A DNA stretch of 64,000 nt from Aquarana catesbeiana. Lineage: Eukaryota; Chordata; Amphibia; Anura; Ranidae. Shown piece after piece: positions 22,551 through 33,625 of the stretch; within the stretch, counting starts at the first letter, position 1, and each line of letters opens with the position of its first letter. The translations under genes and the position numbers were made by a program. The stretch spans positions 295,712,263 through 295,776,262 of the forward strand of contig NC_133325.1 of assembly GCF_042186555.1 (NCBI RefSeq). The letters are read 5' to 3'. The notes beneath the pieces are model-generated. The model saw only the letters and a list, made by a program, of their open reading frames with translations, made no database searches and was not told where the DNA came from.

Positions 22551-25500
22551 TCAGACCTCCTCTTCCTCCTTGAAGTCCATCAAGTGATAGTCTCTGAGCA
22601 GACTGTGAACCAGTCTGCGACAGTCCTCGATGGACATCCTCTCCCGCTGGTGGATGAGGCGCTTTCTGGCGCACCATAAAGCGTCCTTAAAGCAGCACAG
22701 CACCCGCCAGGCACCGTCAATGTCCTCCTGTGAATGAGTTCCACAGAAGAGTCCGTTTAACACACCAAAGTGTGTGATCGCAGTCTGTGGCACAAAGTCT
22801 TTGAGTTCAGGTTCCAAGGCCCTCAACAGGTCCTGTGCGAAGGGACACTCCCAGAAAACATGCAGAGCAGTTTCCTCCTGGATGATGCAAAAGGGGCAGT
22901 GCCTGTATCTGCACAGGTTTCTCTGCATTAATGTCCTGAGTGGCAACCCCCCTTGGATTGCCATCCATGCCAGATCTTTGTGCCTGTTGGTGAGTCTCTT
23001 TGAAGAAACATTCCTCCAGACCACTTTACAAGTGGCTGAAGGGAGGCCTGGAACAGTCTCAACAATGTCCGATGCTCTGATCAACTTGTGGATAGTTTTT
23101 GGCTTCCACAAGTCGGGCTTCACTCCATGTAGCCCCAACTCCTTAATAAACTTGAAGGTGTCCAAGTAGTACCAAGGCGTGTCCCAGTTGTAGGGGATGG
23201 AGCTGTCCCATTTGTCCCATCCAAGGGTCCTCCAAAGAGGCAGGAGGAAAAAAACGGGACATGGAGTTACCGCCAGAGTCCACAGTTCTGTCAACCAATG
23301 TCCTGCGGATGCAGTTACAAGCAAAGCACACCCTCAGTAGGGTAGCGATGTCAGGCACGCCCTTACCGCCCTTGAGGGGTTCCTTGAACATAACCGCCCG
23401 CTTCACTCTGTCCATTTTGGAGCTCCAGATGAAGTGAAACACCGCCCTGGTGATGGCCTTACAGGTGTTGACCCGAGGGGGCCAGGCCTGGGCGAGGTAC
23501 TGCAACACAGGGAGGATCTCGCTGCGGAGTACCAGTGTTTTGCCTTCGATGGTGAGTTCTCTGAGGCTCCAAAGTCCAAACTTCTGTCGCATCTTTGACA
23601 GTCTTTCCTCCCAGGACTTCAGGGCTGCGCCCTCAGCTCCAAACCAGACCCCAAGGATTTTGATGAAGTCCGTCTTGACGCTGAAAGGAATTGGTGCAGA
23701 AGAAGGCAGGAACCACCTTCCGAAGAGCATGACTTCTGACTTCCCGCAGTTGACCTTTGCCCCTGAAGCTTGGCCGAAGTCCTCACAGGTCTGGGCGAGT
23801 GTGTCGATAGAGCGCCGATCAGCACAGAACACCGTCACGTCGTCCATGTAGAGTGAGCACTTGACCTCCCGTCTGTCCGGTCCTGGTGCGGTGATCCCTC
23901 TGATATCTGGGTTCTGTCTGATGCTTCGGGCGAAGAGCTCTATACAACAAACAAAAAGCAGAGGTGAGAGAGGGCAGCCTTGTCTGACCCCAGACAAGAT
24001 TGGAAAGGGGTCAGTTTTCCAGCCATTAACCAGCACCAAACTAGAAATGTCAGTGTACATCACATTCACATACGAACAAAACATTTCCCCAAGACCAAAC
24101 CTGCGCAGAGCTCTGCACATAAACTCATGGGAGACACGGTCGAAGGCCTTCTCCTGGTCAAGGCTGACCAGGGCCGCATGCACACGGCGGCCATGAATGT
24201 ACTGGACCGTGTCCCAGACAAGAGTGAGGCTGTCCGCAATCCTGCGACCAGGAATGCCGCAAGTCTGATCCGGGTGGATGATCTGTCCGATGACAGACTT
24301 CAGCCTGTTGGCCAGGACCTTGGCGAGGATTTTGTAGTCCACGTTCAGAAGAGAGATCGGACGCCAATTTTTAAGATCCGATCTCTCCCCCTTCCGCTTA
24401 TACAAAATCGTGATCATCCCCTCCCTCAGTGACGGAGGCATTCTGCCCTCCACCACCATCTCCTCGTACAGCTCGAGCAGGTCCGGGCCCACGAGATCCC
24501 ACAGTGCTACATAGAGCTCAACTGGGAGACCATCGCAGCCTGGGGTCTTGCCTCGCCTAAAGGATTTAGCGGCAGAGTGCAGCTCCTCCAACACCAAGGG
24601 GGCGTTGATGGTTGATGAACCTGCAGGATCAATTTGGTTAGAGATACCTGACAGGAACCTGTCGGCCGCCTGTGTGTCCGTTTCTTTCGGGGAGTAGAGG
24701 TTGGTGTAGTAGTTGCTGACCACTTGCATCACAGCCTTCTTCCCCTTCTGGAGTGTTCCGGTCTCGTCGCGCAACTCTGACAAGGGTGTGTGTCCTGAGT
24801 GAAGTTTCCTGAAAAAGAAAGAATTACACTTCTCACCTTTCTCAAGATTCTCCACCTTGGCATGGAAGACAATGTGCCTGGATTCTTCCTCGAAGTGTCC
24901 TTTCAGGCTCTTCTTGGTGTCCTCCAGGTCCTGCCTGACGTCCCATCCACAGTGCTGAAGGTCCTGCAGGGACTGCAGCTGACGCTGCAGTCTCCTGAGT
25001 TCCCTCTTCCTGGCACACACACGCTGGCGTCCCCTTGCCTGAAAGAAGCTACGCAGCTTAACCTTCACAAACTCCCACCAGTCACTTACCCTTCCGAAGA
25101 ATCTCTTTTCCTCCATCCAGGTGGCATAGGCCTCCCGGAGTTCCCCCATCAATTCCTCGTTTTCCAGCAGGGTGCTATTCAGCTTCCAGGAACCCGGTCC
25201 GCGGGCAAAGCCCTCGCCCAGGTCACCCCAAAAGTGAATAGCCCTGTGGTCAGAGAAAAAGCAGGGGACCATGGAGAACTCACGATGCTTGACTGTTCTT
25301 GAAGTGAGCATGAAGTCAATCCTGGAACGCACAGATCCATCGGGTCGGCACCACGAATAGTTCACGGTCCCTTTCCCTATGGATCCCACGGCGTCCTGCA
25401 AGGAGGCCTCCGAGATCATCTCCTTGAGCAGCCTAGAAGTAGCATCAAGTTTTGCGTATATGCTGGAGCTGTGCCCATCCTCCTCGATTGGACAGTTAAA

Positions 25501-25930
25501 ATCACCGCTGATCACTACTGTTCTGGTGGTGATGAGTTGGGTCCGCAGGGTCTGGAAAAGTTCCAGCCGCGCATTCTTGTCTGGGGGGGGCGTACACGTT
25601 AATGAGCCTAACTGGTTCTTCCACCCACGAGCCGTCTATGACCAAAAGACGGCCACAGACTAGCTCATGGATAGAGTCAACCGTGAAGCGCCCACCCCTG
25701 ACCAGAATGGCTACTCCTGCAGACTTGCAATCGCCACCCCCGGACCAATAGGAGGGACCAAGGGTCCACTGGGAGGACAGATGAGTGTACCTCCTCAAGG
25801 GAGGAAGGGCGTACTCCTGGAGCATGTAGACATCACTCTGCTGACTTGAAAGAAAGGTCAGGACCGCTTGCCTTCTAGATGTATCCTTGATACTCCTCAC
25901 ATTAATGGAAAAGATTGAGATCTCAGCCAT
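22551..25930 (-). pseudogene. Tx1 copy A ORF2: endonuclease plus reverse transcriptase
   Basis: It starts at 25930 (ISIFSINVRSIKDTSRRQ, endonuclease motif I) and is frameshifted near 25570. It continues at 25515 with SGDFNCPIEEDG, SRIDFMLTS and the FSDHRAIHF catalytic motif. The RT follows with RPISLLNVDYKILAKVLANR, VSLDQEKAFDRVSHEF, GVRQGCPLSPLLFVCC and YMDDVTVF, which has methionine in place of the usual alanine of ADD. A run of seven A near 23250 (six in copy B) shifts the frame. The C-terminal domain (23324-22551) contains CRYRHCPFCIIQEETALHVF. The start overlaps the ORF1 end by about 34 bp. Confidence 0.85.
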
Positions 25931-27412
25931 AATGAAAAAGGGTATGAGGGTCTAGTTAACAAGGGTCCGAACTTACCTCCCCGAAGGGGGGGTGGCTCTT
26001 CCATTGCGTCTTCTGCCTGTCCTGTGTTCTGGGCCAGGCCCAGCTCCTCAAGGACAGACTCCATCATCTGCTGGCTGATGTGGACGTTGGGGGGGAGGTC
26101 ATGCTCGGGGTCGATCACGATCTCCTCCCCTTCCTCCTCCTCTCCTGCAGACTCTAGGTCCTCCACTACTTGCTCTGGTCCAACGCTGTCGCGTTGGACC
26201 CCGTTGGGCCGTTTGGTGGAGGTGGCAGGTTCCTCAGCTGTTGGGCTCTCTGGCTTCCGTTTCCGGCTTCCTCTTGGGCCACTGGTGGGGGTGGAGGGGG
26301 GTGGGAGGATGGGTAATTCCTCCAGGGAGGACAGGTTGGGGGGGAAAGGGGTGGGGAGGGGCTCCTCCGGCACAGAGGGGGTGGGTGGGGGTGTGCCAGA
26401 GGTAGGGGGTGGGGCAGGGGCAGGGGTAGGGGCAGGGGCAGGGGGGGGCGGGAGTGGACTTACCTGTGGCCTTTCGAGGTTCTTTTGGTTTTTCTGGCAG
26501 CTTCCTCCCGGATGGCTTACCCTGGCTCACGGCTCCAGCGTAGGTCCAGGTTCTCTGGGGGCAGTGTCTGAAGACATGCTCTGCCAATCCGCAAAGGTTG
26601 CAGGCTTTGGACCTCGGACAGTCCTTGGTCTCGTGGCCTGTCACCCTACAGAACTTGCAAGCAAGCTCTGTACAATCCTTACCTATGTGTCCCGGCTGCC
26701 CACACTTGTTACAGTTGTAGGGTATGCCGGAGTAGAAAAGGATTCCTGCGGAGGATCCCAGGGAGAAGAAAGGCTGCAGGTGCTGGATGTCCCCCGAAGG
26801 GTCTTTCCTCAGTTTGCAGAGCACAGACCACTTACCTATCCAGAAGCCGTTGGCATCGAAGATTTGGATCGGGTCCTTCACCACGGTGCAGAACCTCTAG
26901 AGGTAGGTGGCTATGTCCTTTCCGCTGGTATGGGGGTTCCTCATGGCCACTGTCACCCGCTTTTCGTCCCGTGTTATGGGGCAGTTTGCAGTGAACTTCC
27001 AGAAAGGGGATTCAGGGCCACTGGTCTTCACCATCTCCCAGTATCTTCTGCAGACCTGAAACGACACAAAAGTTATAAAGAATATACCTCTTGTGAAGGC
27101 CTGCACAGAAAGCGTCTCCGCTTTGCTGAACCCCTGTTCCAGGATCATCATCTTTCCGAAGATCTCCGGGGTCATTTCGGGGACTCTTCCGTCCACCTCC
27201 TTCAGCTGCAGCACGACCATCTGCTTCATCCATGGCTCCAAAGCTGGGAGCCCGTCTGCAGGCTGGTCTGGCTTGGCTGGTCCTGGTCGGCTGGTGTCGG
27301 CCGGGGTAGAGACGGGGGTTGAGGCAGCGGCATTCCCGGGCTCGGAGGAAGTGGCTGGAACGGGGTTCTTCTTCTCCTTTCTGGTCTTCTTATCGCTCTT
27401 CCCCATCGTCAA
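25897..27412 (-). pseudogene. Tx1 copy A ORF1: RNA-binding protein with three CCHC knuckles
   Basis: The start ATG at 27412 opens a lysine-rich N-terminus followed by a proline-rich stretch. A TAG near 26896 (CAG in copy B) stops the frame after 171 residues. Reading resumes at 26884 with CNKCGQPGHIGKDC, CKFCRVTGHETKDC and CNLCGLAEHVFRHC, three zinc knuckles expected to bind the element RNA. A G/C-tract frameshift near 26400 moves the proline-rich, acidic C-terminal tail (EDLESAGEEEEGEEIV) to another frame ending at 25897. The domain order fits Tx1-clade ORF1 proteins. Confidence 0.85.
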
Positions 27413-27742
27413 GGAGTTGGATGTCGCTTCAGGTGTTTCTTAGGCAGCTTCCTTCTGGTTCCTCGACGTCTTCGCTCTTTTTCGTAGCCTTTACAAAGGC
27501 TCTAGCATCTACTGCCCGGAGGTAGTAATGCGGAGTGGGCGGAGGAGGGAAGACCACAATCTCGTTTCCTGTGGGGGCTAAGCCTCTAACCCAATAGCAG
27601 CAAGTAGGTGAAGCTGAATTTAATCAACGATCCTACCAGGCCGAGCAGAGGGTACCCCACAAGGACCAATTAGCTTGGATAGATGCAAGTGGTTCTCAAC
27701 GTCCTAGCTGTGAAGCAGAGACACCCCTAAGGGCTAAAGTCA

Positions 27743-27778
27743 ATACTACACTTGATCTTAGCTAAAAGGCCGAGAAGC
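27743..27778 (-). other. U2 snRNA 5'-end sequence as retrotransposon head (copy A)
   Basis: Read on the minus strand, GCTTCTCGGCCTTTTAGCTA continuing to ...GTGTAGTAT matches nt 4-39 of vertebrate U2 snRNA with one substitution. It includes the stem-I region and the GTAGTA branch-point-recognition sequence, then switches to LINE 5' UTR. It is not a functional U2 gene: the remaining roughly 150 nt are absent. Confidence 0.85.
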
Positions 27779-27793
27779 TGTAATTACCTTTAT
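27778..27793. repeat. 16-bp direct repeat between tandem Tx1 copies
   Basis: CTGTAATTACCTTTAT separates the U2 head of copy A from the 3' end of copy B and is identical to the outer repeats. Confidence 0.9.
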
Positions 27794-28182
27794 GATTGAA
27801 AAATGTACACTTTATTTTGCAAGAAAATATACAAAAAAAACAAATACTTAAACATTGTACATCCAATCTGTACTGCGACGCAGCGCATAAATACACTACA
27901 TAACAATACATCGCCAAGCATACCAATAAATTACATTCATCCTGCGGTATGTTGCCTAATGTGTTGTGCAGAGTAATAATACCCCGAAACATCACATCAT
28001 GCATGACGCCGCATTACCCTGAAAGCATTACTTCAAACATATGTCACAAAAGTCAGGTCATACAGTCTAAATAACATTCAAATGTGCAACGGGTGTGTTG
28101 GGGGGGGTGGAGAAGGTGGGGTAGGGGAGGGAGAAAAGAGTTCACAGGCCCGAAGCTTTATTTGAACTGCCAAAGGATACAC

Positions 28183-28231
28183 GGGGGGGAGAAGGGGGGG
28201 GAGAAGGGGGGGGGAGAAGGGGGGGGGGATG
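28183..28231. repeat. G-tract array in Tx1 copy B 3' UTR
   Basis: Runs of seven to ten G separated by GAGAA repeat about four times (C-rich on the element sense strand). Copy A has only one such run near 22527-22539. This is a candidate site for polymerase slippage. Confidence 0.85.
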
Positions 28232-28240
28232 GGGAAATCT

Positions 28241-31200
28241 TCAGACCTCCTCTTCCTCCTTGAAGTCCATCAAGTGATAGTCTCTGAGCAGACTGTGAAC
28301 CAGTCTGCGACAGTCCTCGATGGACATCCTCTCCCGCTGGTGGATGAGGCGCTTTCTGGCGCACCATAAAGCATCCTTAAAGCAGCACAACACCCGCCAG
28401 GCACCATCAATGTCCTCCTGTGAATGAGTTCCACAGAAGAGTCCGTTGAACACACCAAAGTGTGTGATAGCAGTCTGTGGTACAAAGTCTTTGAGTTCAG
28501 GCTCCAAGGCCCTCAACAGGTCCTGTGCAAAGGGGCACTCCCAGAAAACATGCAGAGCAGTTTCCTCCTGGATGATGCAAAATGGGCAGTGCCTGTATCT
28601 GCACAGGTTTCTGGCATGCATGAATGTCCTGAGTGGCAACCCCCCTTGGATTGCCATCCATGCCAGATCTTTGTGCCTGTTGGTGAGTCTCTTTGAAGAA
28701 ACGTTCCTCCAGACCACTTTACAGGTGGCTGAAGGGAGGCCTGGAACAGTCTCAACAATGTCCGATGCTCTGATCAACTTGTGGATAGTTTTTGGCTTCC
28801 ACAGGTCGGGCTTCACTCCATGTAGCCCCAGCTCCTTAATAAACTTGAAGGTGTCCAAGTAGTACCAAGGGGTGTCCCAGTTGTAGGGGATGGAGCTGTC
28901 CCATTTGTCCCATCCAAGGGTCCTCCAAAGAGGCAGGAGGAAAAAACGGGACATGGAGTTACCACCAGAGTCCACAGTTCTGTCAACCAATGTCCTGCGG
29001 ATGCAGTTACAAGCAAAGCACACCCTCAGTAAGGTAGCGATGTTGGGCACGCCCTTACCGCCCTTGAGGGGTTCCTTGAACATAACCGCCCGCTTCACTC
29101 TGTCCATTTTGGAGCTCCAGATGAAGTGAAACACCGCCCTGGTGATGGCCTTACAGGTGTTAACCCGAGGGGGCCAGGCGTGGGCGAGGTACTGCAACAC
29201 AGGGAGGATCTCGCTGCGGAGTACCAGTGTTTTGCCTTCGATGGTGAGTTCTCTGAGGCTCCAAAGACCAAACTTCTGTCGCATCTTTGACAGTCTTTCC
29301 ACCCAGGACTTCAGGGTTGCGCCCTCAGCTCCAAACCAGACCCCAAGGATTTTGATGAAGTCCGTCTTGACGCTGAAAGGAATTGGTGCAGAAGAAGGCA
29401 GGTACCACTTTCCGAAGAGCATGACTTCTGACTTCCCGCAGTTGACCTTTGCCCCTGAAGCTTGGCCGAAGTCCTCACAGGTCTGGGCGAGTGTGTCGAT
29501 GGAGCGCCAATCAGCACAGAACACCGTCACGTCGTCCATGTAGAGTGAGCACTTGACCTCCCGTCTGTCCGGTCCTGGTGCGGTGATCCCTCTGATCTCT
29601 GGGTTCCGTCTGATACTTCGGGCGAAGAGCTCTATACAACAAACAAAAAAGCAGAGGTGAGAGAGGGCAGCCTTGTCTGACCCCAGACAGGATTGGAAAG
29701 GGGTCAGTTTTCCAGCCATTAACCAGCACCAAACTAGAAATGTCAGTGTACATCACATTCACATATGAACAAAACATTTCCCCAAGACCAAACCTGCGCA
29801 GAGCTCTGCACATAAACTCATGGGAGACACGGTCAAAGGCCTTCTCCTGGTCAAGACTGACCAGGGCCGCGTGCACACGGCGGCCATGAATGTACTGGAC
29901 TGTGTCCCGGACAAGCGCAAGGCTGTCCGCTATCCTGCGACCAGGAATGCCGCAAGTCTGATCCGGGTGGATGATCTGTCCGATGACAGACTTCAGCCTG
30001 TTGGCCAGGACCTTGGCGAGGATTTTGTAGTTCACGTTCAGAAGAGAGATCGGATGCCAATTTTTAAGATCCGATCTCTCCCCCTTCCGCTTATACAAAA
30101 TCGTGATCATCCCCTCCCTCAGTGACGGAGGCATTCTGCCCTCCACCACCATCTCCTCGTACAGCTCGAGCAGGTCCGGGCCCATGAGATCCCACAGTGC
30201 TACATAGAGCTCAACTGGGAGACCATCGCAGCCCGGGGTCTTGCCTCGCCTAAAGGATTTAGCGGCAGAGTGCAGCTCCTCCAACACCAAGGGGGCGTTG
30301 ACGGTTGATGAACCTGCAGGATCAATTTGGTTAGAGATACCTGACAGGAACCTGTCGGCCGCCTGTGTGTCCGTTTCTTTCGGGGAGTAGAGGTTGGTGT
30401 AGTAGTCGCTGACCACTTGCATCACAGCCTTCTTCCCCTTCTGGGGTGTTCCGGTCTCGTCACGCAACTCTGACAAGGGTGTGTGTCCTGAGTGAAGTTT
30501 CCTGGCGTCCCCTTGCCTGAAAGAAGCTACGCAGCTTAACCTTCACAAACTCCCACCAGTCACTTACCCTTCCGAAGAATCTCTTTTCCTCCGTCCAGGT
30601 GGCATAGGCCTCCCGGAGTTCCCCCATCAATTCCTCGTTTTCCAGCAGGGTGCTATTCAGCTTCCAGGAACCCGGTCCGCGGGCAAAGCCCTCGCCCAGG
30701 TCACCCCGAAAGTGAATAGCCCTGTGGTCAGAGAAAAAGCAGGGGACCATGGAGAACTCACGATGCTTGACTGTTCTTGAAGTGAGCACGAAGTCAATCC
30801 TGGAACGCACAGATCCATCGGGTCGGCACCACGAATAGTTCACGGTCCCTTTCCAAATGGATCCCACGGCGTCCTGCAAGGAGGCCTCCGAGATCATCTC
30901 CTTGAGCAGCTTAGAAGTAGCATCAAGTTTTGCGTATATGCTGGAGCTGCGCCCATCCTCCTCGATCGGACAGTTAAAGTCACCGCCGATCACTACTGTT
31001 CTGGTGGTGACGAGTTGGGTCCGCAGGGTCTGGAAAAGTTCCAGCCGCGCGTTTCTGTCTGGGGGGGCGTACACGTTGATGAGCCTAACTGGCTCTTCCA
31101 CCCACGAGCCGTCTATGACCAAAAGACGGCCACAGACTAGCTCATGGATAGAGTCAACCGTGAAGCGCCCACCCCTGACCAGAATGGCTACTCCTGCAGA

Positions 31201-31407
31201 CTTGCAATCGCCACCCCCGGACCAGTAGGAGGGACCAAGGGTCCACTGGGAGGACAGATGAGTGTACCTCCTCAAGGGAGGAAGGGCGCACTCCTGAAGC
31301 ATGTAGACATCACTCTGCTGACTTGAAAGAAAGGTCAGGACCGCTTGCCTTCTAGATGTATCCTTGATACTCCTCACATTAATGGAAAAGATTGAGATCT
31401 CAGCCAT
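28241..31407 (-). pseudogene. Tx1 copy B ORF2: endonuclease plus reverse transcriptase
   Basis: The endonuclease from 31407 is open for 315 residues and retains ISIFSINVRSIKDTSRRQ, GGDFNCPIEEDG, RIDFVLTS and SDHRAIHF. The endonuclease-RT linker is deleted at about 30505, which throws the frame. The RT resumes at 30476 with RPISLLNVNYKI-type sequence (arginine changed to histidine), VSLDQEKAFDRVSHEF and RQGCPLSPLLF. An extra A in a run of six near 29648 shifts into the last frame (29719-28241), which carries YMDDVTVF and the CRYRHCPFC C-terminal motif. Different lesions from copy A show the copies decayed independently. Confidence 0.85.
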
Positions 31408-31544
31408 AATGAAAAAGGGTATGAGGGTCTAGTTAACAAGGGTCCGAACTTACCTCCCCGGAGGGGGGGGGGGTGGCTCTTCCGTTGCGTCTTCTGCCTG
31501 TCCTGTGTTCTGGGCCAGGCCCAGCTCCTCAAGGGCAGACTCCA

Positions 31545-32872
31545 TCATCTGCTGGCTGATGTGGACGTCGGGGGGAGCTCATGCTCGGGGTTGACCACAA
31601 TCTCCTCCCCTTCCTCCTCTTCCCCTGCAGACTCTAGGTCCTCCACTACTTGCTCTGGTCCATCGCTGTCGCGTTGGACCCCGTTGGGCCGTTTGGTGGA
31701 GGTGGCAGGTTCCTCAGCTGTTGGGCTCTCTGGCTTCCGTTTCCGGCTTCCTCTTGGGCCACTGGTGGGGGTGGAGGGGGGTGGGAGGGTGGGGAAGTCC
31801 TCCAGGGAGGACAGGTTCGGGGGGGAAGGGGTGGGGAGGGGCTCCTCTGGCACAGAGGGGGTGGGTGGGGGTGTGCTGGAGGTAGGGGGTGGGGTAGGGG
31901 CAGGGGGGTGGGAGTGGACTTACCTGTGGCCTTCCGAGGTTCCTTTGGTTTTTCTGGCAGCTTTCTCCCGGATGGCTTACCCTGGCTTAGGGCTCCAGCA
32001 TAGGTCCGGGTCCTCTGGGGGCAGTGTCTGAAGACATGCTCTGCCAACCCGCAAAGGTTGCAGGCTTTGGACCTCAGACAGTCCTTGGTCTCGTGGCCTG
32101 TCACCCTACAGAACTTGCAAGCAAGTTTTGTACAATCCTTACCTATGTGTCCTGGCTGCCCGCACTTGTTACAGTTGTAGGGTATGCCGGGGTATAAAAG
32201 GATTCCTGCGGAGGATCCCAGGGAGAAGAAAGGCTGCAGGTGCTGGATGTCCCCCGAAGGGTCTTTCCTCAGTTTGCAGAGCACAGACCACTTACCTATC
32301 CAGAAGCCGTTGGCATCGAAGATTTGGATTGGGTCCTTCACCACGGTGCAGAACCTCTGGAGGTAGGTGGCTATGTCCTTTCCACTGGTATGGGGGTTCC
32401 TCATGGCCACTGTCACCCGCTTTTCGTCCCGTGTTATGAGGCAGTTCGCAGTGAACTTCCAGAAAGGGGATTCAGGGCCACTGGTCTTCACCATCTCCCA
32501 GTATCTTCTGCAGACCTGAAACGATACAAAAGTTATAAAGAATATACCTCTTGTGAAGGCCTGCACGGAAAGCGTCTCCGCTTTGCTGAACCCTTGTTCC
32601 AGAATCATCTTCTTTCCGAAGATCTCCGGGGTCATGTCAGGGACTCTTCCGTCCACCTCTTTCAGCTGCAGCACGACCGTCTGCTTCATCCAAGGCTCTA
32701 ATGCTGGGAGCCCGTCTGCAGGCTGATCTGGCTTGGCTGGTCCTGGTCGGCTGGTGCCGGCTGGGGTAGAGGCGGGGGTTGAGGCAGCGGCATTCCCGGG
32801 CTCGGAGGAAGTGGCTGGAACGGGGTTCTTCTTCTCCTTTCTGGTCTTCTTGTCGCTCTTCCCCATCGCCAA
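31545..32872 (-). pseudogene. Tx1 copy B ORF1: CCHC zinc-knuckle protein
   Basis: The frame opens at ATG 32872 and runs uninterrupted through the N-terminal basic region, the middle domain (EPWMKQTVVLQLKEVDGRV) and the three knuckles CNKCGQPGHIGKDC, CKFCRVTGHETKDC and CNLCGLAEHVFRHC. It loses frame in a C/G-tract near 31890. The proline-rich, acidic tail continues in another frame at 31853-31545. Copy B lacks the premature stop of copy A, so it is the better guide to the ORF1 layout. Confidence 0.85.
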
Positions 32873-33198
32873 GGAGTTGGATGTCGCTTCAGGTGTTCTT
32901 AGGCGGCTTCGTTCTGGTTCCTCGGCGTCTTCGCTCTTTTCGTAGCCTTTACAAAGGCTCTAGCATCTACTGCCCGGAGGTAGTAATGCGGAGTGGGGGA
33001 GGAGGGAAGACCGCAATCTCGTTCCCTGTGGGGTCTAAGCCTCTAACCCAATAGCAGCAAGTAGGTGAAGCTGAATTTAATCAACGATCCTACCAGGCCG
33101 AGCAGAGGGTACCCCACAAGGACCAATTAGCTTGGATAGATGCAAGTGATTCTCAACGTCCTAGCTGTGAAGCAGAGACACCCCTAAGGGCTAAAGTC

Positions 33199-33235
33199 GA
33201 TACTACACTTGATCTTAGCCAAAAGGCCGAGAAGC
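33199..33235 (-). other. U2 snRNA 5'-end sequence as retrotransposon head (copy B)
   Basis: On the minus strand, 37 consecutive positions equal vertebrate U2 snRNA nt 4-40 as I know that sequence (GCTTCTCGGCCTTTTGGCTA, then AGATCAAGTGTAGTATC), without mismatch. The first three U2 nt (ATC) are absent at the joint with the 16-bp repeat. Sequence then departs into the LINE 5' UTR (GACTTTAGCCC). Confidence 0.9.
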
Positions 33236-33250
33236 TGTAATTACCTTTAT
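33235..33250. repeat. 16-bp direct repeat, right boundary of Tx1 pair
   Basis: CTGTAATTACCTTTAT, identical to 22108-22123. Beyond it the MITE continues (ATTGTACTTTATTGTGGCAC and the CCTCCCATGGGAGTAGGCGT motif, which is also present in inverted orientation at 35918-35940). Confidence 0.9.
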
Positions 33251-33625
33251 ATTGTACTTTATTGTGGCACTTCCTGTCTCTCCTCCCATGGGAGTAGGCG
33301 TGTTTATTGCCTTTCCCCGGCGCTGCACTGTCTCCTGGGAGCTTAGTGTCAGGCTTCCCAAGATTCAGTGTGTAAACAATGATCATGCGTGTGAACAAGC
33401 TGTGAATGAACAGCATTCACGGCATCCAGGAAATCAATGCTTGTGGGCTTCACATGCCCACAAGCAAGATGGAAACAGCCAGAATCACATTTTTTAAGTT
33501 ATTCATCAGTACGAAAACAGACCGAGGCGGAAATATTACACCCAAACTGTGAGTATTATTTTGGGGTTAGTAAAGTGTCTCAATGACCTAAAAAAAAAAA
33601 AAAGATTGGTCGCCGGACTCCCGCT

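Larger units (their letters stand above)
22124..27777 (-). mobile_element. Tx1-clade LINE copy A with U2 snRNA 5' head
   Basis: A full-length-structure non-LTR retrotransposon on the minus strand: U2-like head (27778-27743), 5' UTR, ORF1 with three CCHC knuckles, ORF2 with AP-endonuclease and RT, and 3' UTR to 22124. It lies head-to-tail with copy B (27794-33234), a few percent diverged. Related Tx1-clade families insert site-specifically: Keno into U2 snRNA genes and Tx1L of Xenopus into a TTAA-flanked DNA element. ORF1 has a premature stop and both ORFs have frameshifts, so it is inactive. There is no poly-A tail; the 3' end is ...CATTTTTCAATC. Confidence 0.85.
27794..33234 (-). mobile_element. 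Tx1-clade LINE copy B with U2 snRNA 5' head
   Basis: Same structure as copy A, tandem and in the same orientation. It is about 213 bp shorter, mainly because of an internal ORF2 deletion of roughly 220 bp near 30505 (the region corresponding to 24810-25030 in copy A). Its 3' UTR holds an expanded G-rich run (28183-28231). Its U2 head is better preserved than that of copy A. The upstream flank is the resumed MITE sequence. Confidence 0.85.
22016..33625. mobile_element. TTAA (piggyBac-type) MITE split by two Tx1 LINEs
   Basis: The terminus AGCGGGGTTCCAG at the left and GGACTCCCGCT followed by TTAA (33626-33629) at the right match the ends of the intact copy at 35594-36076. Without the two LINEs it would be about 490 bp. 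Its insertion in the left PLE arm is verified internally: the unoccupied right arm reads ATTAAATC at the same point (complement at 37367-37376), so one TTAA became two, the left one since mutated to TAAA. Tx1 copies occupy the site between 22108 and 33250. Confidence 0.8.

Noticed and set aside
26024..27322. 432-residue plus-strand open frame
   Set aside because: It is antisense to the Tx1 ORF1, whose minus-strand frame has recognisable zinc knuckles and is shared with copy B.
27743..27778. Functional U2 snRNA gene
   Set aside because: Only nt 4-39 match; the Sm site and 3' stem-loops are absent and sequence passes into LINE 5' UTR. The same applies at 33199-33235.
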